DNA of 64,000 bases from contig CM037838.1 of assembly GCA_021234535.1 (NCBI GenBank), positions 9,998,672 through 10,062,671 of the forward strand, written 5' to 3'. This DNA is from Stichopus chloronotus (Eukaryota > Echinodermata > Holothuroidea > Aspidochirotida > Stichopodidae). Of the stretch, positions 1 through 11,801 are shown piece by piece (positions within the stretch are counted from its first letter, which is position 1; every line of letters starts with the position of its first letter). The position numbers and the translations under genes are program-made. Under the pieces are notes generated by a model, which was given only the letters and a program-made list of their open reading frames with translations, was not told where the DNA came from and did not search any database.

Positions 1-895
1 GTAGGCCTAACCCGCGCTCGGCAGACAGGATTAGGCAGAACTGCAGTAGTATGGAACTTGAACGTGGTTCGGTAAATATTGGCCACAGTACCATCATCGG
101 AATGTGAAAATTTGTTTAAAGTGCATGGTGAAACGCTCAAGCTAAACAAAAAATGCCCGTTGTTTAGAGTTCAAAAATGAGTTACTGGACAAACAGTCAT
201 CGCCCATTTAGGTGTAGGCTTGGCAACATAGGCCTACATAAGTTTATTAGAGCTATTGTACAGTTTTTACTGTGTATTAATTCGATCCCACTAATACATG
301 CATGATTGCCTGTACTGTGCTGAGTGCCTGCTACATTATAGCATTACTTTTGTGCCACTCATGAATGTCAAATTGACAAGCAGAAGTCTCTGATTTAGCC
401 AAAGTGCTTTCCATGTCAGGCCCACACTGTAACGTAGGGGACACATGTATTCTACCAACTTTCCTCTTCAGCATTTATGAAATACATGAGTGCTTGAATT
501 ACCCGGAACCGACACCGTATTTCAAGTTTCAAGTTTATTTTCTGCTTTCCACACACAGTTTAGTACATAATAATTAAAAAATACCATATATGGAAGTACA
601 AAGAATATATAAAGTACAGAAGATGGAAGCAAAGGAACCAGAAATAAGTTAAAACTTTTCTGGTCTGGTCCCTTAAAAACACAAACGGAGCAAAAACAAT
701 AAAGACAATTAAGACTGATTACAGTGTGGTATCGACAATCAAAATTCTCTAAATTCTAGTTTTGCAAACTGATGTTGCCTCTTGTTTCTTATTTCGTCTT
801 TGAGATCCGATGAGGAATTAGAGCTCAAATAATGGTAACTGCTAATAACACGATTGTAGGCTAGGCTACACGTTGGCGCTTTATTCTGGAAGTTA
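1..895. other. No gene recognised (intergenic or intronic)
   Basis: AT-rich non-coding sequence with short homopolymers. I see no convincing exon, RNA gene or transposon terminus. It ends at the left direct repeat of the element that starts near 905. Confidence 0.5.
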
Positions 896-904
896 GCGTT
901 AGGC

Positions 905-1715
905 GGCGCCAGAATGTCAGACTTGGGGGGCAAACTGAGGGCAGAGGAAAATGTTGGGGGGGCAAAGATTTTCCGAGAAGAAATTATCGTAAAGAAACCG
1001 AGCGCGAGGCCGTGCGTGTGGGGTCCAGGGGCCCACCTTAGGGCCCCAGGTGGGGTCCAGAGGGAAGCCCCAGTGGGGGTCCAGGGGGGAAGCCCCCAGA
1101 AGCTCTGAGGTTTTAGCATATCTGTGGGTGGAAAATTAAGTCCCAAGAGAGGTATATTATTTATTTTTATATTTATTTTTTCGTTTGACCGTAATCCAAG
1201 GTTCCCAACTTTTTTCTTTGGGAGTACCATGTAACATTTACGCGGTGCCACCGAGTACACACACACATAGGCTACATACACTTCCATTCCAGTCACTTTA
1301 TTCTATAAAAATGTGCAGAACTTACCAATATTCTTTGACAGTTCAATTCAACAACGACATTCCTATATTTAGGAAAACAACCACCTACCCGCCCTTCCCT
1401 TATGCTGGACGGTAAACATTCCAGAGAAAATTGGTCTGACCAGGCTGGCCTACTGTTGAAGTGGCTGTGGGCGTGATATGAAAACTGGCAGCCTGTGTAA
1501 CATAAATTAGGCGTTTATCATTCATGGTTCCCCCGAAGCTGTTCTTATTCAGTCCAATGCCAATACATAGTTTTGTGATTAAATTAATTTTGGATGAGTA
1601 CAAGATCTGATTGGGAAGGGTGAGAGCAACTGGGGGAGGGCAACTGGAGGGGCAAGGAAACAATCTGGGGGGCAAATGCCCCCTCATGCCCCCCCCCCCC
1701 CTAGCGCCGCCACTG
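905..1715. mobile_element. Non-autonomous hAT-like DNA transposon (candidate)
   Basis: The 9-bp word GCGTTAGGC occurs at 896-904 and again at 1716-1724 and looks like a target-site duplication (8 bp is usual for hAT). Just inside the left copy is CGGCGCCAG; the reverse complement of the right end reads CAGTGGCGGCGCTAG, so the ends are inverted repeats with the left end apparently lacking its first six bases. The interior is G-rich on the plus strand near both ends and encodes no recognisable transposase. The open frames inside it on both strands are low-complexity. Related sequence (GGGTCCAGGGG, AAGCTCTNAGGTTTTAG) recurs at 7.6-7.9 kb. Family assignment is inference from termini and duplication length only. 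Confidence 0.5.
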
Positions 1716-1724
1716 GCGTTAGGC

Positions 1725-3906
1725 TGTAAATGTCGGATTTCCCCGTTTCTTCAATACTTAAGACTGACTAAAGAGTAAAATGTGCCACCCAATATTTTCA
1801 TTTTTAGGACTATTTATGGACACATCTGTCAGAAATTACTGGGTGCAAAGGACATCTTGCCCTCTTTCATAGGTTTCAGAAACAATTTAGCCCTTCAGTG
1901 ACTTGTGTTTCTGCTGAGAAGTTGCTATAATTACTACAGTAGTATAGCACTTATGTATTTCTGAAGGCTTCTGAAAATTTTAAAGGGCATGAAAGGGTGT
2001 TAGCAAAACCTGTCTGAATTTGGTGCAAGTTTGACTATTCAATTTGATATTTCATCAAAATTGGTGTAACTGAGAGGTACAATATGATTTTTTCTTCATT
2101 CATTGTACATATTTGTAGCTTACTCTGACACTACAAGCTTGTGAAGAAAAGGATAAGAGCTTGCTTAACATTCTTTGCAATGGGGTTGAGTTTTTTTCAT
2201 GGGCCAAAGTGACTCATGATGGTTTGTCTTGATGCCTTTATAACATAAAGGCATGCATAGCAATACGCCAGAATCCCCACTTCTGTTTACCCTTCATGGA
2301 AACTGCAATGTTGCAAGAAAAACTGTCACTAGACTTTCCTGTGAAAGGTACAGTACACACTGTAAACTAAGCTGAGTTTAATGATTGTACAGAGGTAGAC
2401 AGACATTAATTGTGTTACTACAACTGTACTGTACACTGTGCAGCGCAGCTACTGTAGGTACATTGTATGGTTCCCAAGTGTTGCAAGGTTCCATAGTCCA
2501 CGCCTCTCTGTGGATTTATTGAGTCTTGAATGGACACATAGGCACATATGGCAAAAGGGAGTCATTCTGCCAGGAGTTTTGTAGTATTGTGTACATGTAT
2601 TGTATCATTTACTACTGATCACTATGGCAACTATGGCAAAGCTATGGTTTTCCAGAGGGGGCCAAAGATAAAAAAAAAAATTTCCACAAATTTCTAAAGG
2701 TCACACATGCAAGACTTTTTTCTTGAAAGTGAGAGTGATGAAGGGGGGGGGGGGGGGGGAGAGTGCAAACTGATCTTAGGCTGTGCAGCATACCGTATGA
2801 GTATGACTTCTGATGGGATGAAAGTGGTGACTAAGCACCATTCTGGAGGCCGGGTGTATAGCAGTATGCACAGTATTAGCGGCCATTGACCCTCATACTG
2901 GAAGTACTGTATCCTAAAATGAACAATAACTTTATGTTGGAATTCTCCAAAGGCTAGGGTGCACTCTCTGTTGCCTTGTACTGTATATTGAAAATGAGGT
3001 GAAAGTTTATCATATTTGAAATAAGTTATTGCTTGCATGTTGCATGATGTGACAAAGATGTTGGGGAAGGAGTTGCAAAGGCTCTGTGATTACTGTATGC
3101 ACTATTCCAGTTAATCAAGCACCCTACAGAAAATGCGGAGTACAGATGCCAGCTTTTTTTTTTTTTTTGAAGTTGAAAGGCATTTCTGTCTGAGAATGTT
3201 GTAATTACAATAGAATGGAATAAATTTAACATTAGGTGATCTTGAACTGACATACTACAGTATACTTTTATGAAGTCAAAGATACTTCAGTTGTGTATGT
3301 ACAACACACTGTAGTATATCATGAAACCTTAAAACCTCCTGAAAAGAAGCTCAAGTGGCTACACACTTTGTTAACTAATGCACAGGGATTTTTATGAATG
3401 TAAAGGTCATAAAAACAATACAACAAGGCCAAAAATGTAATCAATATCTGTTCAAGCATGAAGCATACACAGAACTCATCTTTGATTTAAATTTGTAAAT
3501 TTACAAATGTTACTCTGTGTTAAACTGCACTGTACAGTGCAGTAACTCAACATTTTTTTTTTCTCTTATCAGTACATTTACAGTACCGTACATTTAATTT
3601 GGTACTTCACTGTACAAGATGCTTTGTTTCTCTTACTCTCTTGCATACCAACAGTTGCTTACTGTACAGTAGCTGCAGCACTGTAGGTTGCTGCTGTCAT
3701 GTTTAGCCATGTTCATTTGTATTTTGCAACATTCAGAATTACTTTGGTTGATACATTGTTACAGTCTGTCACACATGCATTCTGTCACACATGTCACACT
3801 TGTCAAATTGCATGCAAAAGAATCTGCGATATAAGTTTGCAACTGAGCTTTCTTATTACGAGGTTTACAGAAGTTACAGTTGAACCTTAACATGTTTCTT
3901 CTACAG
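1725..3906. other. No gene recognised; poly-G tract near 2743
   Basis: Probably intronic or intergenic. It contains an uninterrupted G run of about 17 at 2743-2759, a T run near 3160, and many short palindromic words of the type ACTGTACAGTA. No open frame here has both plausible splice signals and protein-like composition. Confidence 0.5.
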
Positions 3907-4006
3907 TACTTCCATGGTTTTCCTGATGATATCAGCTCTGTGAAGATAATTACTATTCTCCATCAGCCGCATACTGGCCATTCAACGACTCTGGTGACGC
4001 TGATAG
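3907..4006 (+). CDS. Candidate internal exon, product unknown
   Basis: A 100-nt open stretch lies between a pyrimidine-rich acceptor (TTTCTTCTACAG, ending 3906) and the donor ATAG|GTATGT (GT at 4007). The frame starting TAC TTC CAT GGT reads YFHGFPDDISSVKIITILHQ and onward, with balanced composition and no stop until past the donor. It ends with one nucleotide of a codon. A possible next exon begins at 5918 after a strong acceptor (TTTGTTTTTCAG); joined in phase it would add about nine codons ending SYSPK and a TGA at about 5948-5950, i.e. a C-terminus. I do not recognise the protein; the open frame could be chance. Confidence 0.3.
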
Positions 4007-4080
4007 GTATGTCTTTCTATAGATCTGCAAATGATATCGTATTTAGGTACTCACAGTACAGTAGTCCATAGGTGTTCATT

Positions 4081-4510
4081 GTTCACAAAACTCTTATTGT
4101 TTTGGTGGAGGTCAAAAGTCACTTGAGGTCAACAGCTGGTCAAACAAAAAAACTTTGTAAACACAATACCTCCAGAAGGGTCATCTTGACTCTTTGTGTT
4201 TATGGTGATGGTGTGTGGGTTGGCCATACTGAATAGATGAATCCTATGTTTTGGGGTTGAGGTCAAAGTTCATTTGAGGTTCATCACACGGGAATGTTGA
4301 TATGATCTCTTGTTTGATATGTAGGTGCACTACGCTAAATGCAAGTCATCTAATGTAGAGTAGTTATTTGGGTGGAAGTTAAATGATCCTCTCTAAGGTC
4401 AATTTGGATCAAATTAAAAAAATATTGTGACACAATATCTTCAGAATGGAAGACTGGATTGATGTCATACTATAGCTGGTGTTGAAATATTTAGATGTAG
4501 AGTACCAGTA
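4081..4510 (+). repeat. AGGTCA-rich dispersed repeat, about three units
   Basis: Units anchored on GGTGGAGGTCAAAAGTCA (about 4104-4121), GTTGAGGTCAAAGTTCA (about 4256) and GGTGGAAGTTAAATGATC (about 4370) are spaced about 151 and 116 bp apart. Each is followed by a phrase resembling 'ACACAATATCTCCAGAA' and 'GATGTAG(A)GTAC'. The same phrases occur in the other arrays of this family at 36.6, 45.9 and 48.8 kb. Confidence 0.7.
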
Positions 4511-4999
4511 CCTGAGTTTGTGATCAATCAGGTTGGTGTACCACATTCTGGGCTGACCATTAAGGACTATTCCGGGCAAATAAAAGTTATGTCGGGTTGC
4601 AACATGCTTTTTACATCAACTTGTCCAATTGGACAAGTGACAGTTCATGTGCAGTATATGTGTTGCATACATGGAATTTACCACTTGTACTCAAAGCACA
4701 TGGCTGATTGTCAAGTATCCCTGATGTTCTTTGGCCAAAAATAGCCCACTGCCTTCATTGTCACTTTTTCAGTATGCATAGTTTCCCTGTTTCAAAATCT
4801 GAGTACAATTGGGAGACACATTAACCCATGGAAAACATGCCATTGGGCACTTCAACCGAGTTAGGTGTTTTCATTGTATATTAAAGTATGTTCTTCAAAT
4901 TTTAATCAACTTAACTATAGATACTGAAGTATACCATGACTTGGCAATCATAAAATCATACTGGAATCATAAGTCATATTATCCAACTGCAAAGGTATC
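4511..4999. other. No gene recognised
   Basis: Open frames here (for example 4520-4744 and 4809-5126 plus) lack splice signals and run into the repeat that starts at 5000; I treat them as chance. Confidence 0.45.
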
Positions 5000-5240
5000 C
5001 CATGTAACATTCCAACATGATCCTCTTATGGGCCCCATGGCGACAAATAATGGGACCCATATGTCTGTGCACCCAGGATCTGTGAGGGGCCCATACTGGT
5101 CAACCCAGATAACCCATATGGGTTAGTTCTGGGGTCCACATGGGCAATTGTTCCATATGGGCACAATATGCGCATCTTGGGTGCAAAATCATATGGGGCC
5201 CATATGGATTCACCCATATGGGGCCCATGTGTTACCTGGG
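5000..5240. mobile_element. MITE-like element with CATATGG palindromes, copy 1
   Basis: Starts with CCATGTAACATTCCAACATG (5000-5019) and ends with CCCATGTGTTACCTGGG (5224-5240), the reverse complement of the same terminus with about six bases missing. The interior is packed with GGGCCCATATGG/CCATATGGG words. A better preserved copy lies at 47899-48191. No coding capacity. No clear target-site duplication was seen. Confidence 0.65.
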
Positions 5241-6119
5241 CCAAATGTTACCTGGGATGTTAATACTGTAGTTATTATGTTACCTGTCATTTCAGGGCAA
5301 GTAAAAATTATCAGGGCAAGTAAATTATGAAAGCTACTGTACTTGCCTTACTGTGCATTGAAGTTGTTTTTAAAGTTCAAGTTCAGCCTTGACATTGAGT
5401 AAAATGTCATTTAGGTCACATGTCATGATGTGTTTGAATCAATGAGCCACACAATGCACTGATCTCCAAATTGTTGTGATGTTTTTTGTCATATCCCAAT
5501 GATTTTGCTTTACATATTGGGTTAGGTGTGACTAACTTAATTTGCTTAGTTATGTCTTTGGTTTCATATTTTTGTTAGTCAAATAAATTAAAACTTCTGT
5601 ACTGTACCTCCTGCACTCCCTTTGCACTTGTATTCATATTAATTTTACATGTGGTCAGTGCTGTCTAGTTAATATCCAGTTGACAAATAATTACTAACTC
5701 TTCAGAGAAAAACATCACAGAATTAATGGACAGTGGCACACAGGACACATTAGAAAATGGCATTCAAGCAAGGGGATGATGCAATTACCTAGGTATGGTG
5801 CTGCTCATTACCTGAAATTAAAAGTAACACTGGTTACATCATCAAAATCACAGTCAAAATCACATTCTGGTTTAAAACATAATACCACCATGTTTTTTTT
5901 TTTGCTTTGTTTTTCAGGATTAAGCCAAAGGTCATATTCGCCAAAATGACCCAGCAATGACAGACGGTACCAGTGGAAGCACGGAAAAGTTATCCTTACA
6001 GTATTTCAAATAGATTTTGCAGAATTGTATTGGATTCTTCAGATGTTTAAACTCTGTTCACACAGTCAAGATGCTTGTAGTAATTGATGAACTAATAGAT
6101 ATATATTAGGTAACTATCC
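5241..6119. other. No certain gene; possible last exon at 5918-5950
   Basis: Mostly featureless. TTTGCTTTGTTTTTCAG ending at 5917 is a strong splice acceptor. The short sequence after it could close the gene represented by the exon at 3907-4006 (stop at about 5948-5950), after which the sequence would be 3' UTR with AATAAA near 6704. Confidence 0.25.
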
Positions 6120-6188
6120 ATGGTAGCTACGCCAACAAAAGAAGAGATACTGTACAAGAGCACAACACTTGTAGACTTAGGTGATTAT
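6120..6188 (+). CDS. Candidate first coding exon, product unknown
   Basis: ATG at 6120 (context TATCCATGG) is preceded in frame by TAA at 6111-6113. The 23 codons read MVATPTKEEILYKSTTLVDL and then GDY, ending exactly at the donor GTGAGT (GT at 6189), phase 0. Composition and donor quality are protein-like, but no partner exon with the matching phase could be fixed; the exon at 8616 needs a different phase, so at least one intervening exon would be required. Confidence 0.3.
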
Positions 6189-6259
6189 GTGAGTACTGAA
6201 AAACCAGAGGGACAAAATTTATTTTTAAATGTACCTGTCATGTTTTACATGGACTGACT

Positions 6260-6840
6260 ACACTTTTCAATGAAGGAAAATGACAGTAACTACTTTGAAA
6301 AGCAACAGGATTGGCATTAAAACAGTAAAAAACTGAAATATCATATTTGAAAATTAGCAGTTCTTACTATAAGTACCTACATAATGAATATGCAACAGTA
6401 CAAGTCTCACTGGTGCATCAAAAACATACTACTCAAGTAATAGCTCCTTGGTCGGTATCGGGAATTGCAGTGTTTAGTGAAAGGAAGCACTGCATTTGCA
6501 AATAACCTATGAAATGATCAAAACATTGCTGCATCAGTGATCCTGAGTTGTTTTGACTAACTGAATATTTAATACTAGTATACTTCCCATTGGTTTGTTC
6601 AAAGAAGCATACCTATGATTTGAATGAAAACTGTCAACCACTACATTATTGTATTCTAAACTTTTTGTCGTTGTGTTAGAAGAATTTGAAATCATATGGC
6701 AGAATAAACCAACTGAGACCTATTTATTTTCCCGGATTGTCTGAATGGTGCAATTAAAAGCCTTACCAAACTTTTTGAGATGAAATTTTAATGTTTTTCC
6801 TTTTTGCCTACACATGCAATCACTTTAATAGATCTCAAGT
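6260..6840. repeat. Repeat shared with 18115-18315, interrupted
   Basis: About 6283-6380 and 6755-6835 match 18150-18305 closely (shared AACAGTAAAAAAC, ATATTTGAAAATTA, CATGCAATCACT-type words). Here the two halves are separated by about 370 bp of unrelated DNA, while at 18 kb they are nearly contiguous, so either an insertion occurred here or a deletion there. Confidence 0.6.
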
Positions 6841-7298
6841 GGTATTAATTCTTGCACTTGGGTGAAGATGTAATCTGGCTCAATGTACAATATTGAACAA
6901 AATTTTGAAAAATGGGATCAATTTTAAGAAGAAAGGTTGTTAGGAAAGTCTGCTAAAAATATCAAAATTACTATTTATAGGGTGTGAGCAAACATGCTTA
7001 TCTTTGAAGTAAATACAGCAGCAGCCTCATTGACTTACAACTTATACTACAAGACCCTGTTTAAAAACTAATACATGTGGTAGATTGCAGCAGACTATCA
7101 GCAGACCTCAGACACTGTAGAAGATTTGGTGGAAAAACTCAGGCAGTAAGGTATAGTAACATCTTCAGAACTTGAGTATGCTTCTCTTGTGAAGTACAAT
7201 CTACATGTGAAGATGAAGTTCCCTGCTAACATTTTTATGATAATCTTTTGTTGTTTGTTTTGTTTTACTACTGATGACTTGCAACTACTGTAATTGCC
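6841..7298. other. No gene recognised
   Basis: AT-rich, no exon or repeat boundary that I can support. Confidence 0.45.
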
Positions 7299-8062
7299 AG
7301 TGACAGCACCAGGATTTTGAAATGGAAGAGGGGTAGGGCATTAGTGCAAGCTGCAGCAAGTCAGGTCCAGAGTGTGGTCTGTGTTAGGATCCATGGTGAA
7401 ATCTATGGGCAAGTCCCATTGAAGTTCTTAGGAATTTAAGCCTGTCTCTGGGTGAAAAAAAGTACGGGTACTGCCAGTCTTGTTATATAGGTACTGTCTC
7501 TTTCAGTTCATAATGGATCATCCAGTAAACAAATTTCAAAAGATTTTAATGAATTTGGCTGTTCCTCAAAATTGACAACATGATAACTTAGGGCCTGTGG
7601 TTGGTTTTGGGATTCAAGTTCAGGTGGGGGTCCTGCGGGCAGAGCCCCATGTTTTGTCCAATATGTTTTGCCCCATATTACTGCAAGTGAAAAATTAACT
7701 CCAAGGGCCGGATGGGTTTATTGTGGTTTGTAAGACTTCATACAAGTCCAAGATTGCACACAATTTTTATATGTCATGCTATTCATCTAAATTTACAATA
7801 AACATGAAAACTTTGGGCTCTTCATGGGGTCCAGGGGAGGAGTTTCTATGGGGGTTCAGTGGAGACCCCCTAGAAGCTCTAAGGTTTTAGTGTATCTCTG
7901 GGTGAAAAAATCTAAGTCTCATGAAAGACTGAGAAGGTGAATGCAGTATACACGCACATAAACAGGGATTTGCCATTCCACTATACTTCAGCTGGGTTGG
8001 GGCAATTTTTTTGATCGCCCAAGGAAAAATTCCACCTTCTCTTGGTGGTACTAGTGCTAACT
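7299..8062. mobile_element. Degenerate relative of the 905-1715 element
   Basis: Begins CAGTGACAGCACCAGGATTT (7299) and contains, at about 7815-7910, GGGTCCAGGGG, CCCCCTAGAAGCTCTAAGG and TATCTCTGGGTGAAAA, which match the interior of 905-1140. A possible right end is GGTACTAGTGCTAACTG (reverse complement starts CAGTTAGCACTAG). No matching target-site duplication was found, so the boundaries are weak. Confidence 0.45.
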
Positions 8063-8615
8063 GCCACACTCACGTTGTAACAAAACATGCATGTATGGCA
8101 TCTGCAGAACTGTGAACATCTTTGTTGATGGATACAGGCACATTACAAATGTATATTATCAGTGCATACTGTAAGTATTACTATTAAGCAGTATATTTCC
8201 CACAATTTTCTGATGTAATATAGGCATTCGTGAATGACCCCTTACAGGCTTACCCCTTGCCCATATTTATGCTCTACCTCTTCATAAAGAAAAGGTATGT
8301 CACTCCAGAGCAAAATTCTAATGAGGAAGAGCTAGAGCATAAGTATGAGCAAGGGGTAAGTACAGTACAGTATATGTCTACGATGTGAATTGGATATAGT
8401 TGTTTGTTACATTTTAGAATCTGCCAAGTGCAAGGCCCGTCTAATTGCCATCTTCTGAAAGATACCTGCTCTGTTTGTACCATCCTGCACCGTAGCACAG
8501 TACAGTATGACCATGTGACTGCAATGTCTAGTTCTGCCTGCAGAATTTTCTGATGAATGTAGGATCATGTTCCATGGTTTTGCAAGTCAAATTTTGGTAC
8601 TTTCCTAATCCATAG
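8063..8615. other. No gene recognised
   Basis: No supported exon. Ends at the acceptor TTTCCTAATCCATAG of the next candidate exon, which includes a branch-point-like CTAAT. Confidence 0.45.
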
Positions 8616-8717
8616 CATCTGCTACCTTCACATACAACTGGAAAGGGAAATGTGTGGTCACACAAGCTCCATGCATGTCGGTGCCAGCATGTACACATTC
8701 TCTCACAGCTCGTAATG
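8616..8717 (+). CDS. Candidate internal exon, Cys-containing, unknown
   Basis: A 102-nt segment between acceptor ...CTAATCCATAG (ends 8615) and donor AATG|GTATGT (GT at 8718). In the frame with two leading nucleotides it reads SATFTYNWKGKCVVTQAPCM and continues with two further cysteines (...PACTHSLTARN), leaving one nucleotide at the end. The cysteine spacing suggests an extracellular module, but I do not recognise one. Upstream exon unknown; could be chance. Confidence 0.3.
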
Positions 8718-10320
8718 GTATGTCTTTACAGTCCAAAGTCTACATTGACAATAACTGTCAATCTGTATTTAGCATCAGTAGTGTCCCATTCTTCCTTATG
8801 GCTTGTTTAAATGGACTGATGCAAAGCACCCAAATGTACGTACTTACTGCTTTGCCATTATGAAAAATCTGGAATGCAATAAAAATATGTGTTGCAATGG
8901 AGGGAGTGGATAATAGCATTTACCTCTGTTGCACAGTATATAACATTTGGAATTTCTTCTTTGTTCCCATCACTTTCCTTTTTCCTTTTACTGATCATTC
9001 TTTACATGGATTCCACAAATAAAAAGTGACTGCACACATGATTGTGTATTTTTTATTGTCTATTTGTTATTTTCTGTGGGAATATTTTTGATGCTGACCG
9101 TCAAATCTGAAATGCTGTTTAGTGACTGCTTAGAGCAAAACCATTGGGGCAGCAAATCGTCAGATGTAGCAATTTATGTAATATATGACCTACAAGGCCT
9201 TTTGGGACTTTGAAGTTATACTCCCAAGTTCCCAACAACAACAGGAAGTGTTTCAATTTTTATTCAACATAAATTTGTTACTTCAAGGCCACTAGGCATT
9301 TCATGGAGCATACACAGTATGATAGATTTGGTAGTCAAGTTAGAATGTGAAATTAATAGAGTGGTGTGATTCTTTTAATCATGTTGTATACAGTGTTTAT
9401 TTATTTATTCTTTGTTTCGGAAGGGGGGACGTGGTTCAGGTTTTGATCCTACACTGGTGATTGTGCTGTGGTGATTGGGTAGCAAGGAGCGGCAATTCTG
9501 TGCACCAATTGCATTGGAATAGGCAGAGGCATGAAAGAAGGAAAAAAATATTTGGATATCTGTGAGTGATGGTAGGACTACCACCATGGTTGGCAAAGAG
9601 CGTACAAGAACATTTTTGGCTTTGTAAGCCCCCTCTACCAGTGGCCAAAAATGACATAACCTGAGTGTTTGAAGCTGTGCTGGATATACCCAACCTTGAA
9701 AAGGGGTCTTGTGTCTGCAATTATCAATTAACGACTATGCATGAAAATTTGTAATGCATATCAGATGGGCTGTTATGCATCCTCTCAGAGCACTTGGCAG
9801 ATACTGGAGGAGGAGACTAAATGTTTTGACTTTTATCATTGGGGATCTCAAAGCCCCATGCCCAGTTCTGCTATACTGGGTTCATGAGAAGCACATTGTG
9901 TGAATGCTGTACGATGACTAACATCTCAAATGGAGTTTTGCAGCAATCGTCTCTGGATTGGTTGCTAAATCTTAGCATTTTAGGGCTTACAAAAAAGAGA
10001 GAGCTTGGAATATACTCCCAATAAACATATGCATATATCTCTAGGAAGGAAAGGATATATTTTAAGATCCTATATGTAATTTTCTATTCAGAACTACCCT
10101 AACCAAGGTTGCCTCTATACTACATCAGCGTGTATAAATTGCCTAATTTTGTACTCCCATGTCTGGTGCTTACTTCAGGGGCGAAGCCAAAATTTGGTGT
10201 GTGTTTGGGGGGGGGGGGTGAGTTTACTGCTCTGTCTCATTCTAAACCGCCATCCCGAAGCAGGAATTTTCCTACCGTTTTGAGTAATTTTACTATCTCA
10301 AAAGGGAGGGGTCCATCTAA
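8718..10320. other. No gene recognised; G-run near 10201
   Basis: Mostly featureless. The minus-strand open frames over 9405-9720 have no splice signals. A run of about 11 G lies at about 10201-10217, next to a GCGAAGCCAAAATTTG phrase typical of the ends of small DNA transposons, but no partner end was found. Confidence 0.4.
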
Positions 10321-10560
10321 TGTTCACGGGGTTCATTGTTCTTGAGTTCGATGATCCCCTTTTTTGCATGATTTCAATGGTTGCCCATGAGTACAAGGTT
10401 TGTTATTCCCTCAGTTCGATGTTCCCAGGAAGGTCACTGTAATTCCTCGAGATCCAGTGTTTCCGAGGTTCGAAATTCCCACGGTTCGATGTCCCGGAGG
10501 TTAGAACATCGAATCTCGAAACATGTTACCTTCGAAACATTAAAGCTTGGGGAACATCCA
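10321..10560 (+). repeat. Degenerate array of GTTCGATGTTCCC-type units
   Basis: Roughly 20-22 bp units built around (A/G)GTTCGA(T/A)(G/A)TTCCC occur about eight times, e.g. AGTTCGATGATCCCC, AGTTCGATGTTCCCAGG, GAGGTTCGAAATTCCC, CGGTTCGATGTCCCGG. One member is in the opposite sense (AACATCGAATCTCGAA). Open frames on both strands across this block (10381-10659 plus, 10434-10673 minus) are by-products of the repeat. Confidence 0.65.
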
Positions 10561-11801
10561 GCCCTGGGAAGATTGACACGGTCAATCCCTCCCGGTTCGA
10601 AGGGCTTAGTTAAAAATGTCGCTATGGTTTGCTTCTTTGCTACTAGATCCAAGTGCTGAAAATTTCCTGGCACTCTAACGAAAAAAAACGAAAAATCATT
10701 TCTATCTTTGATGGGGGTAGTCGACTAATCTTCTTCAATTTTGTTCGCAGTGGGAGGAGAATGGGAAGTGTTCGTTCCCCTTTTAACATTTTTTTTTGTC
10801 TGAAACGGCTTAGATGCAAAATGGTGTAAAATTTTGCTTCTTTAGTGTACTTTGTCCTGAGAATGCCATAATTTCTTTCGATCAATAATTCCTAATTTGG
10901 ACTAACAATATGATCTGCAAGTCTGCATGTAAAATCTGAGAGAATACACACACGTTACATTGGTGTGGAAAGTTTGTCATCCAGCTTCCATATTTACGTA
11001 TTTTTTCTTTTGTTTCGCAACATCATACATACATGATACCCCCCGGGCCCACACACTTCTGGCTACACCAGTGGTTGAATCGTTTTTTTTTTCCTTCTTC
11101 TTTTTCATTTGCTGTGTTTGTGCAGACCGTGCAAGGCAACTCAATAAATCGCTCATCTATAGCCTAAACCACAATAGTGTAAAATTTTCACGAAATTTTG
11201 TTCACGAACAAGCACCATACATGGTCACCGTTTCGACTACTACGGCATTTCTGAGATTATGAACAAAGCATATCAAGTGATTGAAAAATTCATACTCAAA
11301 TAAGTTAGCTGACATTTTGATGATGAACATATTTCAAAAGAGATAACTTGTGAACTTTCCTACAACTTTCACGCAGTACCAGTCCTCTGTGTATGGTCCT
11401 GATGCACAGGTTGTCACAGTTACACACTACTAGTCAACAAGTGTATAAGAGAATAATCTCAGCTTCGATGTCACGATGCTTGTAATGTACTGTATACCTG
11501 ATATGTTCAGGCCAGTTGGTATGTCCATTGATACCAGATTCTACTACAGTGGCTTGCCCAAGGTCAGTCTCGCTCTCATCACACTGTCCATATAAACAAT
11601 GTCTGGCGAGCAACTGCTGACCACTTGAAGGTCAGCTCGGGTTACCATGCCTTGTTTACGTGTTGCAGTGGGGTGTTCACTGACTTATGCTCTTTGGAAA
11701 TGTTGTTGACTGCATGGGGGTGGAGTCTGAGAGAAAGTTGTTTGAGGGCAGTATACTCCTTTATGCTGTTCGGGGGGGGGGGGACTGCGTGATCCCTTTA
11801 A
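10561..11801. other. No gene recognised
   Basis: Homopolymers (A at 10681, T at 10788 and 11077) and a run of about 11 G at 11770. The open frame at 10960-11262 is T-rich low complexity. Confidence 0.45.

Noticed and set aside
739..1296. 185-codon minus-strand frame
   Set aside because: It crosses the boundary of the transposon at 905 and is rich in Pro/Gly/Ser from G/C-rich element sequence; no domain is recognisable.
10478..10492. GGTTCGAAATTCCC resembling a tRNA/SINE B box
   Set aside because: It is one unit of the GTTCGATGTTCCC array; no A box or cloverleaf was seen nearby.
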